A stretch of 64,000 nucleotides of DNA from Fragilaria crotonensis (Eukaryota; Bacillariophyta; Fragilariophyceae; Fragilariales; Fragilariaceae): NCBI GenBank assembly GCA_022925895.1, contig JAKSYS010000193.1, positions 26,794 to 90,793 on the forward strand, read 5' to 3'. The translations under genes were made by a program, and so were the position numbers. Of this stretch, positions 1 to 10,442 are shown one piece after another. How positions within the stretch are numbered: the stretch's first letter is position 1; every line of letters starts with the position of its first letter. The notes under the pieces are model-generated. The model made no database searches. It was not told the origin of the DNA and worked only from the letters and a program-made list of their open reading frames with translations.

Positions 1-841
1 TACCAGGACCGTCGGGGGATGGATGTCGGCATTCGTCGAAGGAACACAGAATATCTGAGTACGGGCAGTGCCTTTCCTCCAACATACCTTTAAGCCTGTT
101 CATTAGCAGTACTGTGTCGGTCAATGATAGGCCTACTTCCTGGTAGCGATTTGCCCCTTGAACGTTGTTGTCACGAATGGATCGCCTGATGATTTCGAAC
201 GTTTTCGGTGGCCATGCCTGATCTGCTTGGTTCAAGAGAGTTTGAACTTGTTCGTTGTCCGCCGCTCCTGACGCAACATCCCATGAGATGATAGGGCCAG
301 CTCTTTCTCCACTGGTATCTGTGAAAGGAGTCGTGAGCACATGTGCGTTCTGTCTGAACAACCTTGCTAGGCGCTTTTCCCCAGCAAGGGTCTCGTGCTG
401 AAGGTCGATCGCTGTCGTAATGCCGAGGAAGCAGTCCCAACACAGAAATAGTCCAAAATATGGACAGATTGTAGTGTCTGTTACTGCTGACATGCATGCC
501 CGAGATTCGCACCTCGTCCCGTTGATGAGGCGCAAGAGACGAAGGGGTGATGGAAGGTGGATAGAAGTGTCGCTCGGGGCGTTAGTAGGTGAGGGGAGAG
601 CCATTTCAATTACTTGGGTTACTGTTCTCTTCGCCTGCCCTCCACTCAGCAACGCACTTGACACAACATGATCATGATGGATGCGAGTACCCTGACTGTA
701 TCGTTTGCAACACATGGACAAGTGGAGAAGACCTCTGGGATTGACGAAGGAAAGCACAATCGCAAACACGCCAGGTTCCAACGAATCCAGCACACTGTCA
801 CTTTGCCGCCCGCCATCTTCGACATTGCTGTTGGAGAGCAT
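1..841 (-). CDS. F-box-like protein, copy 1 (C-terminal part beyond window)
   Basis: Reading the minus strand from an ATG at 841 gives an unbroken frame to the window edge. It is a diverged homologue of the gene at 15347-17022: same start context, and colinear residues over about 280 codons with mostly conservative changes. The first 50 residues contain an F-box-like hydrophobic helix pattern (LEPGVFAIVLSFVNPRGLLHL), followed by paired cysteines (CESRAC, then CWDC about 25 residues later). If the F-box call is right, the protein would act as an SCF ubiquitin-ligase adaptor, but the match is by pattern only and no substrate domain is recognised. The stop lies outside the window, so intactness is unknown. 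Confidence 0.6.
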   Translation of the reverse strand, partial: MLSNSNVEDGGRQSDSVLDSLEPGVFAIVLSFVNPRGLLHLSMCCKRYSQGTRIHHDHVVSSALLSGGQAKRTVTQVIEMALPSPTNAPSDTSIHLPSPLRLLRLINGTRCESRACMSAVTDTTICPYFGLFLCWDCFLGITTAIDLQHETLAGEKRLARLFRQNAHVLTTPFTDTSGERAGPIISWDVASGAADNEQVQTLLNQADQAWPPKTFEIIRRSIRDNNVQGANRYQEVGLSLTDTVLLMNRLKGMLEERHCPYSDILCSFDECRHPSPDGPG

Positions 842-1410
842 CTGCACGGTGTTACAGCAATGAGCGCAACTCCCGTTTCAAGAGTGAGAGAGGATAAGTT
901 GATACTTACTCCGATTCCAGCAAGGAGGTATGTAATATCGGAGTAAACTTCCTTTTTCGGTTCGAGCAGGTCAGCATCAGGAGCGATTCCAGAATAAGTT
1001 TGTGTCCTACTGAGTACTACATTTCAGGTATCGAAGGCCATTACCAAGACTGATGTTCCTGGTACTCAGATAGAATGCGTTCTCTCCTACATTGGACATT
1101 AGGAAACGCTCGGCAGCTTTCTGGGGTATGCATGTAATTTTCACCTGGGACATCCGGAAACAACACATCTGTTTCTAAGCAATGCGCATAGCGGATGCTC
1201 CTCTACAACGGTGAATTAAATCAGGTTCATGTTCAGGGGGGTTCAGGCGCTTCCTTGAAAAATTGTTGCTCTTCATTAGTGCAACGCCCCCCTGATCATC
1301 AGGAGGAGGCTCGTTCCCAGAACCCCCGATGTCGCCAGCGGAGAAATGTCTCGGGACAATCCGGAACCTTCTATTGGTTTATCATATATCCTACTCCTTT
1401 TTAAATTTGG
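842..1410. other. Intergenic, no gene seen
   Basis: The first hundred bases resemble the 5' flank of the second F-box-like copy near 17030-17100, so the duplication extends a little upstream of the start codon. The rest has no convincing coding pattern, RNA gene or repeat. Confidence 0.5.
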
Positions 1411-1455
1411 TTTGTGTGTGTGTGTGTGTGTGTGTTGGGTGCTATGTATGTTACG
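1411..1455. repeat. (TG)n tract plus flank, left target-site duplication
   Basis: About 22 bases of TG dinucleotides are followed by TTGGGTGCTATGTATGTTACG. The same arrangement, with longer TG runs, recurs at 5604-5688. The two copies bracket the LINE at 1456-5603, which is the structure expected of a long target-site duplication at a microsatellite insertion site. Confidence 0.75.
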
Positions 1456-4400
1456 TGTAGCTAGACTAAACTAGGGATGTGTGTATGAATGGGTCAGTAC
1501 AACAGTGCCGTAGGCATCGCGTAGCGGTGCGCCAGTGCTATACATCCGAAAGTCGTGAATCCGGGGCGTGCGCCATGGGGATGCGTCGTTCGGCAGCGGG
1601 AGCGGCGGCAGGGGCAAAGGGGCACGTCAGTTACATGCGGTAGAGGCCGAGGCCCGCGCCGCAGTCCCAGATCGGGGAGGGGGTTCGGCGCATCGGGTTG
1701 CGATCGGCGCGGAGGCAGCGGCTCGCGGAGCGAACCAGGGCGATCGCGAGGCGCGATCGTACGAAGCCACACACTTCGGAGTACGATCGCTTCCATTTGG
1801 ACGCGAGGCTGGAGGCTAGCCGCCGCGAAGCGGCGGTAGCCTCCGCGCCCTGCATCCCGTCCACCGAGAACACGAGCGGTGTGAAGGTACGGCGTCTCGC
1901 AATGCAGAGCGCGCCGTACTTGTCCTTCTTCTCCTTTTCGTGGCGCTGGAGGACCTTGACCGGGTCGGTGTTGCGATTGGAGGGGGCGTCCGTGTCGGTG
2001 ACACGGACATCAAAGATCGCCGTGGTGCCGCGGGTCCAGAATCCGTGGACAGCGATGTCGCCGCGAAGTTCTGGGGTGGGCTCGGTGCGGTTGGCGCCCG
2101 CCGTCTGCACGTCCTGACTCGTTTGGATGAGGGGCTCGTCAGAGACTGTGGAGGGGGTGTGCGCCTGTCCGCAGAGCTGTCCCCACGTCGCCACGAGGTC
2201 GTTGTGGCGGTGGAGGATCAGCCCTCCCTTGCGACAGGACATGGCGTGCTCCGTCGTGAAGCGTTCGCCACATCCGTCGCATCGGGGTGGGAGAGATGTT
2301 GGCGTCAGGCCGAAGCGGAGGCGGACGCCGTCGCGGAACTCTTCATCCGAGAGGTCGGAGCCGTTCAGAAGGCTCGGCAGGGTGGAGAGCCAGGCACCGG
2401 TCGCCGCCGACCGTACGATGCGTCGCTTCTCCAGGGGTCGCGAGTTCGCGAGGATCGCGTCCAAGCGGCTCGCGTTGACGCGAGACCGGCTCGCCTTCGC
2501 CGCGAGGCGACCTCGGGAAGCGTCTCGCCTGTGCTCCGTAGCACAGAGCCTGTCGCCCGTTACCAGGGTCCCCTGGAGGAGGGTCGTGCTCTCCTTCGAC
2601 GCCGCGAAAGAGAATTCGCCTGTGGTCGTCGGGTCCGGGATGCCCAAACCGCCCAGTCGCGTCGGGAGAGCGAGGAGGGGGCGAAGTTTGGCAACCTCCT
2701 CGACCGTAGTGGCGAGGAGAGCCGGCAGGAAGACAGTCGCGATGGCAGCCTCCAGCGGTGCGAAGGCGGGCGCGATGTCTGGCGTCACGCGCTGGAGGTA
2801 CTGCCACTCCGCCTGGAGTGACTGTGACAGACCGGCGTAGGCGGTCTGTGGGTACCTCCTCGCTGCCGCCGCGAGGCGGTGGACACCCTCAATCCATTGC
2901 TGGACTTGAGGGTCCACCCAATTGGCCTCGGCGGCGCCCGATCCCACGAAGCCCCCCAGGTAGCGGTGTCCCTCCTCGTGTCGGAAGTTGAATTCCGCGA
3001 GGGACTCGAGGGCAGATGGTGGGGTCGCGAGCGGGACGATGAGAATTGACTTGTCCGGCTCGGGGAAGTAGCCCCGGCGCGGTCCAAGGGCAAGAAGGAG
3101 GCGCTGAGCCTCAGCGATGCCGTCGACAGGCCCAACCATGGCCGCGTCGTCCGCGTACCATGGCTGTGCGACTGTGGGGACGCTCGCTCGTATGGACTCG
3201 GCGAGCGGCGTCAGCGCGAGTCCATAGAGTACCATGGAGAGGGGGTCGCCCTGCGTGACCCCCTCTCGCGAGAGGATGATCTCGCAGTCCCCTCCGCGTC
3301 GTCGCAGGAGGAGTTGGGCCGAGTGCCGGTAGCAGTTGAAACTGAACCGGGCACCGTTGGCCCACCGGTGGCGCACGGTCCATAGCATGGCCTTACGGCC
3401 GAGCTCGTTGAAGCCGTTGGTCGCGTCGACCAGAAGAACGGCCGTGGCCTCCGCCGATGATATGCCCACGTCGGCTGCGATGGCCTCGAAGGCCTCGTCC
3501 AGCGTCATGTCGGCGAGGGGGCCGGGGGGCGGCGGCTCAGCCATCGGTGGCTCGGGAGCCTGCGTGAGGGGGTCGTCGCCGGCCTGCGAGTCAGGTGGCG
3601 GTGCAGGGATCAACGAGGGGTCGGCGAAGACGTCACGCACGGCGTGTACGGCGCCTTCAATGCCGGCCTGGAGGCCGGCACACAGGTTGTAGTTGCCGCA
3701 GGCGGCGGTAGCCTGTGAGCCAATAGCCTTCAGCAGGCATTTGGCCCACAGGCGACGGTACACTTCCCCGATGCCGACCGGGCGGGTGCCCGGTTGCTTG
3801 TCAAGAGCAACGAGGCGGTTCGCCATCATGGCGCGATAAGACGCCCAAGGCGGCGAGGTGTTGGCGAGCCAGTTCGTCCAGGCCGCCATCTCCTCTCGCA
3901 GGGCCTCGGACTCCCGTCCGAAGCGAAGGAGCCAATTGGACAGGTCGACGGCATCCGTGCCGCCGGGCCCAGCGGCGCCCGGGAGTCTGGAGGCGATCGC
4001 CTCGACGTCGTCCTGTGTAATGCACACAGGGACGGGAGCAGGGAGATCGGGATAGGGCTCAAAGGCCCCGTCTTGATCTCCAACAGTGGTCGGGTCGCGG
4101 AGGGCAGGGTGCTTCTCATGAAGCACCTGCCAGACCGGTCGGCCTGCCTTCGAGCAGAGGTCGTCAGGCTGGCGGACGCCGCCGCCAGCGCGGTCGGTGA
4201 GAGTCCGCACGGCAGAACGAAGCCTGCCGGAGAGGACGCGTGCGTTGAAGGAGCGCGCTCGCGCCTCGTCGTCGGGTGGACGGGAGGAGGGTTGCCGAGA
4301 ATGGACCTCCCCCTCTGCGTCGTCGACCAAGGCCTTGAAGTGGCCTTGGTCCCACAAGTCCATCCGTTGCGCGAGGCGCAAGCGAATGTCCTTGGCGCGA

Positions 4401-5603
4401 CGCACCCCTGGTGTCGTCTGCAGCACAGTTGCGACGAACACCAGGGGTCGCTCCGAGTTCCAGCGGCGCTCGCGAACGCCGCGGAACTCGGCCACAAGGA
4501 TGGTCAGGAAGCGCCGTCCCACCTTACCAGCCGGGGCCTGGTATCGTGTGGTGGCAAGTTGCGCCATCCGTCGCCATCGACGCTGCCAGGTAGCGTCGGT
4601 AGCGATTCCGCCGTCGAGATGGGTCCCGGCATTGTCATGCACGTGGTCCCCAAAGGCGGTATCCAGGAGGCGATCCGCCTCGGTTACGAAGTAGCCGGGC
4701 AGATCGGCTCCCGCGTCCGGCGTTACTGCCGGGCCGGGGGCCGCCTCTGGATCGTCCCGCGCATTGACGTTGGCCCTATTGGCCGCGGTCGCTGTCGCGG
4801 GGGGACAAGCAGGAATCGGGTCCTCGCCAGCGTTGGCGGCCGCCTCGTCTGTATCCGTCGGGGCGGGCAAGGAGGGGTCGTCAAGGTCGTCGTCAGGCGG
4901 CGGATTGGGTGCCCGTTCCGGCGGCTCCGGGGTCATGCCGACGTCGCCGTCGACGTCAGTCGTTGCGATTTGTTGTCGGGATGTCTGGGGAGGCACTGGT
5001 GGGGACTCGGTCGCGGTCAGAGCGGCAGCTGGTGGGGCAGATTCGGTTGCTGGGGTGTGTTCTGTGGGCGCAGTGGCGCTGGGACTGGCAAAGAAGCATC
5101 GGAGGGTCGCTGTTGTCGGCGTTGGCAGCGGCGCTCGCTTGTTCTGGCAGTTGTTGAAGCAGCTGCACGAAGTGCAGCGCCTGTTCGCAACTCGGCAGGG
5201 ACAAGCGGCAGAGCGAGCTGTCGGCCGTGACAGGGCACAGGTCGACGATCTGGAGCAGTCACAGCAGCGCTGGAGGACTTGTCGCTGTCGACGCTGCGGT
5301 GGTTCAAGAGTTGAACCATCGTCTGCGTCGACGTGCGAGTTGTCATGCAACGGCTGCGGACGGACAGAGGACGGACGCTCGCGCGTTGTACCGTGAGGTA
5401 CGAGCGCGCTACGCGTCAAGGAGTTTTGAATTTCCTGGCGCGCGGTTGGCAACACAAGGCGACGATGACCGACACCGTCGATCACCGCCGTTACAGCTCT
5501 GTTCGCTGTCGTTCCTCGGGCGTTGCCCCTCGCGGCACCATTCACACTCATGACACTGCACAGCAAAGTTCTCGTCGGCTTGACTTGACGACAACTCCGA
5601 TGT
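1456..5603 (-). mobile_element. Non-LTR retrotransposon with restriction-like endonuclease
   Basis: A 4.15-kb GC-rich unit, minus strand, contains one long protein and is bracketed by repeated (TG)nTTGGGTGCTATGTATG sequence. The 5' leader before the ATG is only about 37 bp. The 3' trailer, about 175 bp at the low-coordinate end, has no poly(A). Architecture (RT, CCHC finger, restriction-like nuclease, no APE domain) is that of the R2/R4/NeSL/Utopia group of LINEs, many of which are site specific. The insertion inside a TG microsatellite suggests microsatellite targeting. Confidence 0.8.
1631..5566 (-). CDS. LINE polyprotein: CXC domain, reverse transcriptase, RLE
   Basis: An intact 1311-residue protein. 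Residues 101-143 form a cysteine cluster with C-x-C-x5-C and C-x-C-x6-C-x2-C-x-C-x3-C spacing, like the DNA-binding CXC (tesmin/TSO1) domain. A proline- and threonine-rich linker follows. The RT has the GVTQGDPLS motif and catalytic YADD at 804-807. A CCHC-type finger begins at C1096 (CDGCGERF...H...C). A PD-(D/E)XK-like core follows, with candidate catalytic D1170 (RGDIAV) and D1186 (FDVRV). In this class the endonuclease nicks the target and the RT copies the element RNA from the nick. No frameshift or internal stop is present, so this may be a recently active copy. Codon use is much more GC-rich than its surroundings. Confidence 0.88.
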   Translation of the reverse strand: MLCSVMSVNGAARGNARGTTANRAVTAVIDGVGHRRLVLPTARQEIQNSLTRSALVPHGTTRERPSSVRPQPLHDNSHVDADDGSTLEPPQRRQRQVLQRCCDCSRSSTCALSRPTARSAACPCRVANRRCTSCSCFNNCQNKRAPLPTPTTATLRCFFASPSATAPTEHTPATESAPPAAALTATESPPVPPQTSRQQIATTDVDGDVGMTPEPPERAPNPPPDDDLDDPSLPAPTDTDEAAANAGEDPIPACPPATATAANRANVNARDDPEAAPGPAVTPDAGADLPGYFVTEADRLLDTAFGDHVHDNAGTHLDGGIATDATWQRRWRRMAQLATTRYQAPAGKVGRRFLTILVAEFRGVRERRWNSERPLVFVATVLQTTPGVRRAKDIRLRLAQRMDLWDQGHFKALVDDAEGEVHSRQPSSRPPDDEARARSFNARVLSGRLRSAVRTLTDRAGGGVRQPDDLCSKAGRPVWQVLHEKHPALRDPTTVGDQDGAFEPYPDLPAPVPVCITQDDVEAIASRLPGAAGPGGTDAVDLSNWLLRFGRESEALREEMAAWTNWLANTSPPWASYRAMMANRLVALDKQPGTRPVGIGEVYRRLWAKCLLKAIGSQATAACGNYNLCAGLQAGIEGAVHAVRDVFADPSLIPAPPPDSQAGDDPLTQAPEPPMAEPPPPGPLADMTLDEAFEAIAADVGISSAEATAVLLVDATNGFNELGRKAMLWTVRHRWANGARFSFNCYRHSAQLLLRRRGGDCEIILSREGVTQGDPLSMVLYGLALTPLAESIRASVPTVAQPWYADDAAMVGPVDGIAEAQRLLLALGPRRGYFPEPDKSILIVPLATPPSALESLAEFNFRHEEGHRYLGGFVGSGAAEANWVDPQVQQWIEGVHRLAAAARRYPQTAYAGLSQSLQAEWQYLQRVTPDIAPAFAPLEAAIATVFLPALLATTVEEVAKLRPLLALPTRLGGLGIPDPTTTGEFSFAASKESTTLLQGTLVTGDRLCATEHRRDASRGRLAAKASRSRVNASRLDAILANSRPLEKRRIVRSAATGAWLSTLPSLLNGSDLSDEEFRDGVRLRFGLTPTSLPPRCDGCGERFTTEHAMSCRKGGLILHRHNDLVATWGQLCGQAHTPSTVSDEPLIQTSQDVQTAGANRTEPTPELRGDIAVHGFWTRGTTAIFDVRVTDTDAPSNRNTDPVKVLQRHEKEKKDKYGALCIARRRTFTPLVFSVDGMQGAEATAASRRLASSLASKWKRSYSEVCGFVRSRLAIALVRSASRCLRADRNPMRRTPSPIWDCGAGLGLYRM

Positions 5604-5653
<50 letters not shown>

Positions 5654-5688
5654 GGGTGCTATGTATGTGTGTGTGTGTGTGTGTTACG
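5604..5688. repeat. (TG)n tract plus flank, right target-site duplication
   Basis: Forty-eight bases of GT repeat are followed by TTGGGTGCTATGTATG, a second TG run, then TTACG. It is the partner of 1411-1455. The different TG lengths of the two copies are consistent with microsatellite slippage after insertion. Confidence 0.75.
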
Positions 5689-6275
5689 GAGTATGACCAC
5701 TCTGGGGTACTGTTGCACTGTTACGTGGATTACATGTACTACAGGTCTACAGTACATAAATCGACAGTAATTTATGTTGAAACGACAGTGTCTTACCTTA
5801 CTGTAGTACTGTACTGTACGTATTCTAAGTTACTGGATGGAATAGTCATTGAATTCGTTGTAAACAGGTTGATTCACAAATGCTACTGTAAAACATACCG
5901 TGCGATGAACTGCAATACCACTGGGGCATGAGCACAACACTGGGGGTACTGTGTACTGTACGTCATGTAGTAGCTTACGTTGGTACCAGGGTACTGCACA
6001 CTCTAGAACAAAAAATGTATGCTACTGTAGTACATATAAAAAGCGTGAGAGGAAATCATATATGACATACCTAAGATATGACTCTAGAACAGTACTTATA
6101 TCGTATCAGGAAATGAAGTTATTGTATGTTGAATGTATTAGAACATACAAACACGTATGGCATTTTGTTTTTGTACTTATTTGCAGGTTCAATTATAGAT
6201 TACTATGACTACTACTACTTCCTACTACGACTATTACCGCACTACTGCTGTGATGTAACGATGCACCAATTCGGT
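5689..6275. other. AT-rich intergenic, no gene seen
   Basis: AT-rich sequence with many TACTGTA/GTACTG-type words and no reading frame that looks coding. It begins with TACGGAGTATGACCACTCTGGGG, closely repeated at 9110-9134, a short motif shared between intergenic stretches. Confidence 0.5.
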
Positions 6276-8726
6276 TCAAATGCTCCCTCCGCTGTCAGAA
6301 TCCTCTGGTAGTACTTCAATTGCATGAGGACCACGACGACGTTGTCGCTGTGGCTGGTCACCAGCAGCAGCATTGTTTTCGACCATTGCAGTCCCCCTGC
6401 GACGCTTCAAACCAATGGGGCGTGGCCTATTAGAGAGATTTCCAGCAGGTAAGTTTCTCTTGTCCTCTTCGCTGCCCTTCTTGAGTATGACACTCCTGCT
6501 AAGGTATGTTGCCCGTGTGGCAATGACCCAGTCGTTGTGGTGCAATCGCCCATTGTTGAACACGTAGCTCACCCTTGTTTTCAAATATTCTGTGCCCCTC
6601 TCGTACAGATCATTGACAATTTCAGGCGTCAGATTCTCAGGAATTTCCCCGACACCTGCCTCCATCACTAAAAACACTGGTCTCCAATGTATTTTGAACA
6701 CGTCGCTCACCTTTTTGGGAAGCGGGCAGGTAAGAACTTTCGGAAGGGTTTTATGTTCCTTTGTTCTAATACACCGTTCTCACCCTCTGTTGCAAAGCCT
6801 GGCATCCCTTGGAGCCACAGCTTCCATCCAACATCTCGCTTCACTCCAGCAGGGAATGCGAATGTGGCCGGTACATCCCAGAACCGGCCACGGTAACTGA
6901 AAAGTGTGCCACGATTGCCACCAAACATGATGGCTCTACCAGCATTAGCAGCAGCACCAGCAGCATGATCATGTGGAGGCAGTAGGCGAGCTTGACCTTA
7001 TCGGATGACATCAATTTGTTCGCGAACGTCGTTTCTGATCCCATTGCGAAAGTCATCTAGAATCGTAATAATCTGTTGCCGACTAATTTGTCCATTTTCA
7101 ATAGCCCGCTCTTCCATAGCATCAAAAATAGTTTGTCTTACCAATGTTGATTGTTCGTTCACTCGTAGAAGTGTTGATTGACAGAGTTCAAGCAGTGAAG
7201 TCATCAGATTGAGTTGCATCACGTGAGGGGGCACGCCTGTAGATTTAGACATTGTCACCGTAGGCGCAGTAGTTACTTTCGTCTTTAAACGAAGTAGAAG
7301 CTCAGGATGTTGCTTGAAGCAGAGGTACCGCGGAGAAAGGATGTCCTGCATGTCTACCAGATGTTGCAAGTAACCAATCGGACGCAAATACAACAGATGC
7401 CAATACGCGAACCAGTACCCCAATACTGGAAGGGTATTGTGCAATAATGACAGAGTACATAAGCTGTAAGGCATCATGTATGTCAGCATCTTCAACTGGA
7501 TTGTCAACCGTCCAATGAGGAGGGAGTACTGAAAAAGTACTGTGGTTAGGGTCCAGCCCACATAGGCAGCGACCTAGGTAGGCATCGCCTGCCTCGGCAA
7601 ACTGCCAGTAGACGTCAATAACTTTTCCAAGGGACCAATCGCCCCGATTCGCAATTGAGGCAATTGGTGGTGGGGCCGTTGTTGCACATGTCACATGCGT
7701 GGCACTGCCTTTTCTCAAACCATGGGAAGACATTGTCCTGATGTACGTTTGGGCAATATCCCAGGACACTTTTATGATAACTTGAAGCTGCTCACAGTAC
7801 CGATGAGCTGCGCTGCCTATACCTGCACCCTGACGAATGAAAACCCGTTCGGAGTTACCGCGGAAGGTGTTCTGGTTCAATGACAACCAGACACCCAAAC
7901 TGACACCTGGACACAGAACTGGGTCCAAAGGGTTACAATAGACGGCTTTGTTGTGCGTCTTCTCGCCTTCTTTGTCTGATTTCGTTGAATCATGACGAAT
8001 CACAAAATGATGGTCTTCAGAAAGTCCTATATTGTGCAATGCCAATGGGTCAATTGATATGGACCGGGCCATAAGGTTCCACTGTAGAATAGTAGTCCAC
8101 ACCCAAACAAATATGTTTCCTCTTTCAATTGCCCATGTAAGTATCAAGCAAAACAGGGAAAAGCTGATTGGATCAGCACTCTTCTTGTCCACATTGCCAC
8201 GACTGCGAGCGTCTGCAGTTTCTTTCTTGAATGACAAAAGAAAACTGTGCATCTCAGAATAGTATGTTGAAGATAGTACCTGTTTAACTGTTCTTGAACC
8301 GAACAGAATGGCATCATTTATCTTGCGTATGTGTTCATGCGAGTATAGTTTTGCATCTTCACCTTCCGCAGCAGTCTTTGTCTTTGTTGCTGCCATGTAT
8401 GCTATGACCAAATCCACACGAAGTCCCTCATACACAAGGTCGCGGTCACATTTGTGGTAGTACTTCATTGGGTCAGCCTTCTCCTCTGCAGACAAAACAC
8501 GAGTTCCAACTTCAAAGTAGTCTGGATACTCCACCATCCACCACTCAATCAATTTCTTAAGACGACGACGATGCGTGCGTCGTGTCTCACTTGAACTTTC
8601 TTTGGTCGTTGTCGCATTCATTGCTGCTACATGCTCGGCTCGTACCTGTACCTCTGCCCCTATTGTAACAGCTGAGTCATCAGTGACACGGATCCTCCCT
8701 CCTCCTCTGTTGTTAGATTGTGACAT
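6276..8726 (-). pseudogene. Crypton-like tyrosine recombinase, broken
   Basis: The first segment (ATG at 8726, frame open to 7302) carries the recombinase core. A catalytic Arg candidate lies in WNLMARS, the HxxR box is SSHGLRKGS, then RGDW and a following VYW with the candidate nucleophile Tyr, ending AGDAYLGR. This pattern is typical of Crypton-type DNA transposons, which move as circles through a tyrosine recombinase. Homology-like sequence continues downstream in a second frame (about 7310-6998, including TGVPPHV), resumes in that same frame after an in-frame TAA at 6998-7000, and shifts back to the first frame near an AAAAA run at about 6715, ending at 6276 with an Arg-rich tail. Two shifts plus one nonsense codon make it a pseudogene unless the changes are sequence errors or unrecognised introns. 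Confidence 0.75.
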
Positions 8727-10442
8727 GATTATGATGGCTTGGGAAATGTCATGATCTGACAACAAGTTAAAAATACTTTAGCAGCAAGTATCTCCATGCG
8801 CTAATGGAACGACCATAGTAATGCGGGAAATTTGAAAGGTCTAAGTAACTTAAACAATTTAACAACCTATTAACGGTCAATCCTAGTTGAAACACGGACC
8901 TGGTTTGGATTAGGTCCTCTCCGAAAGTCATACGATTAAGCATATGATTTTTGGGGTGGACCTATTGCTCTACACATCATACATACTAGGGTCTACGCAA
9001 AAATGACTTTTTGGTACACCCGGAAAACATATACTACTAATCATATGACTCTAGGGAAAACTTCGGCACTAGACCGTATGCTCCCCTCAGTTACATGTAC
9101 GTCTGTTCCTACGGAGTATTGACCAGTTTGGGGTTTGGGGTTTGGGGTACTGCGCGTCCTCTATCCTGTATCCTGTGGTATGTATCATGCTACTCCGATC
9201 AGTTGTGAGGAACCCACTAGAGTATATATATTATATACGGAAAGAGGGTAAGACAGTATCGTCGTACTCGGAGCTAGTACTGTACTGGGTCCCAAGTCCC
9301 AACGCGTGAGAAAAGTATGACCTTTCCCCAAGCCTCCTGTACCTTTGATTTTTCAAAATATACTTTGGGATTAGCTTGTTATGTATGTATCATATGCATA
9401 GTATAATGCCACAAACCGGAGAGCATATACTGCCTGTGGACTGTGGACTGTGGACTTGCTTTCCGAGTGTGTGTCGGGACTGCGATTCTCTGTACTCTGT
9501 AGTAGTACGGAGTACTCATTCTCTAGTAGTACAACACCACACTGGTGAAGTCCCACGACAACACGCCACAGACAATGAAAATATGCAAGATGATGGAGGA
9601 TAAACCACTGCTTAGATGGCTAGGGATGATGCCAAGAGCTGTGGTTGTTATGGGCACACTCAACCACAGTGTGTACATTAAACTCTTCTACCCGCACATG
9701 TGTATCAGACATATTTCTAGGCGGCTGCATTTCATGTTGCTGGCCCCGAGGGTTGGGCAGATGTTGTAGTGACTGGTGTAAGTTAATGGCTCCAATATAG
9801 TTATGGATTAATCATGAGAAGTGGTATTCACAGTTGCTGGGGTACTAGCATTAATATAAAGCTACCGGTAGTAGTATCTACATGAGTCAAATTATGACAG
9901 TACTGGGACAGATTGAGAAGCAAGTGATTTGACCTTATCCATTCGCAAATATCTAACAGGAAGACTCAACCAAGGCCCACCAGCCAGTTTTATAAAACAT
10001 TGATACAGGGCCTGGAAGGACAGCACTTTCATCAGAAATTGTATTGGTGGCAAAGCAAGGAGCACTGCTCTTTGAATGAGGATTGATCACAATGGTTGGT
10101 TTACCTGATTTCAACAGGATACGGAAGCCTTGTATGGCCCACCCAAGTCCGCCACCTATTCGCGAGTGAGAAGGTGGTACAGCAGAAGTCAATCAAGAGC
10201 GGTCTTGCAAGGAGTTACGGCCAGTTACTCAGCTCTGTTGTTCTCACTCTTGAGTTTGGTGACCTTCCAGCAATTGTTAATGGCACGCACAGTCATCGAC
10301 ACCATCGCTGATAAACCATTCAATTTTCACTTCATGAAGGACAAGGTCCTTTGTTCTCTTGACAAGAACCTGTTTCAAAAAAGGGATGAGGAAGACGCTC
10401 AGCAGACAATGCACCCAGCAGGATGCAGCACTCAAAGACTTA
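8727..10442. other. Intergenic, no convincing gene
   Basis: AT-rich sequence without a recognisable gene. A short minus-strand frame at 9953-10192 (79 codons, glycine-rich start) has no motif I recognise. The stretch includes the G-rich repeat at 9127-9147. It may hold upstream regulatory sequence of the Crypton-like gene, but I see no specific signal. Confidence 0.4.
9127..9147 (+). repeat. Three tandem TTTGGGG units
   Basis: Three perfect copies of the 7-mer TTTGGGG, with a fourth G-run just upstream missing. It could take part in a G-quadruplex but is too short to be a telomeric array. No gene is adjacent. Confidence 0.6.

Noticed and set aside
3794-5230. A 478-codon plus-strand open frame
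   Set aside because: It is the antisense of the intact LINE protein at 1631-5566. High GC content leaves several frames open there, and it shows no motif of its own.
9127-9147. Internal telomere repeat
   Set aside because: Only three TTTGGGG units, and this is not a telomere unit expected for diatoms.
9953-10192. 79-codon minus-strand frame with a glycine-rich start
   Set aside because: Too short and without a recognisable domain. I considered an RNase H fragment but could not find its acidic residues.
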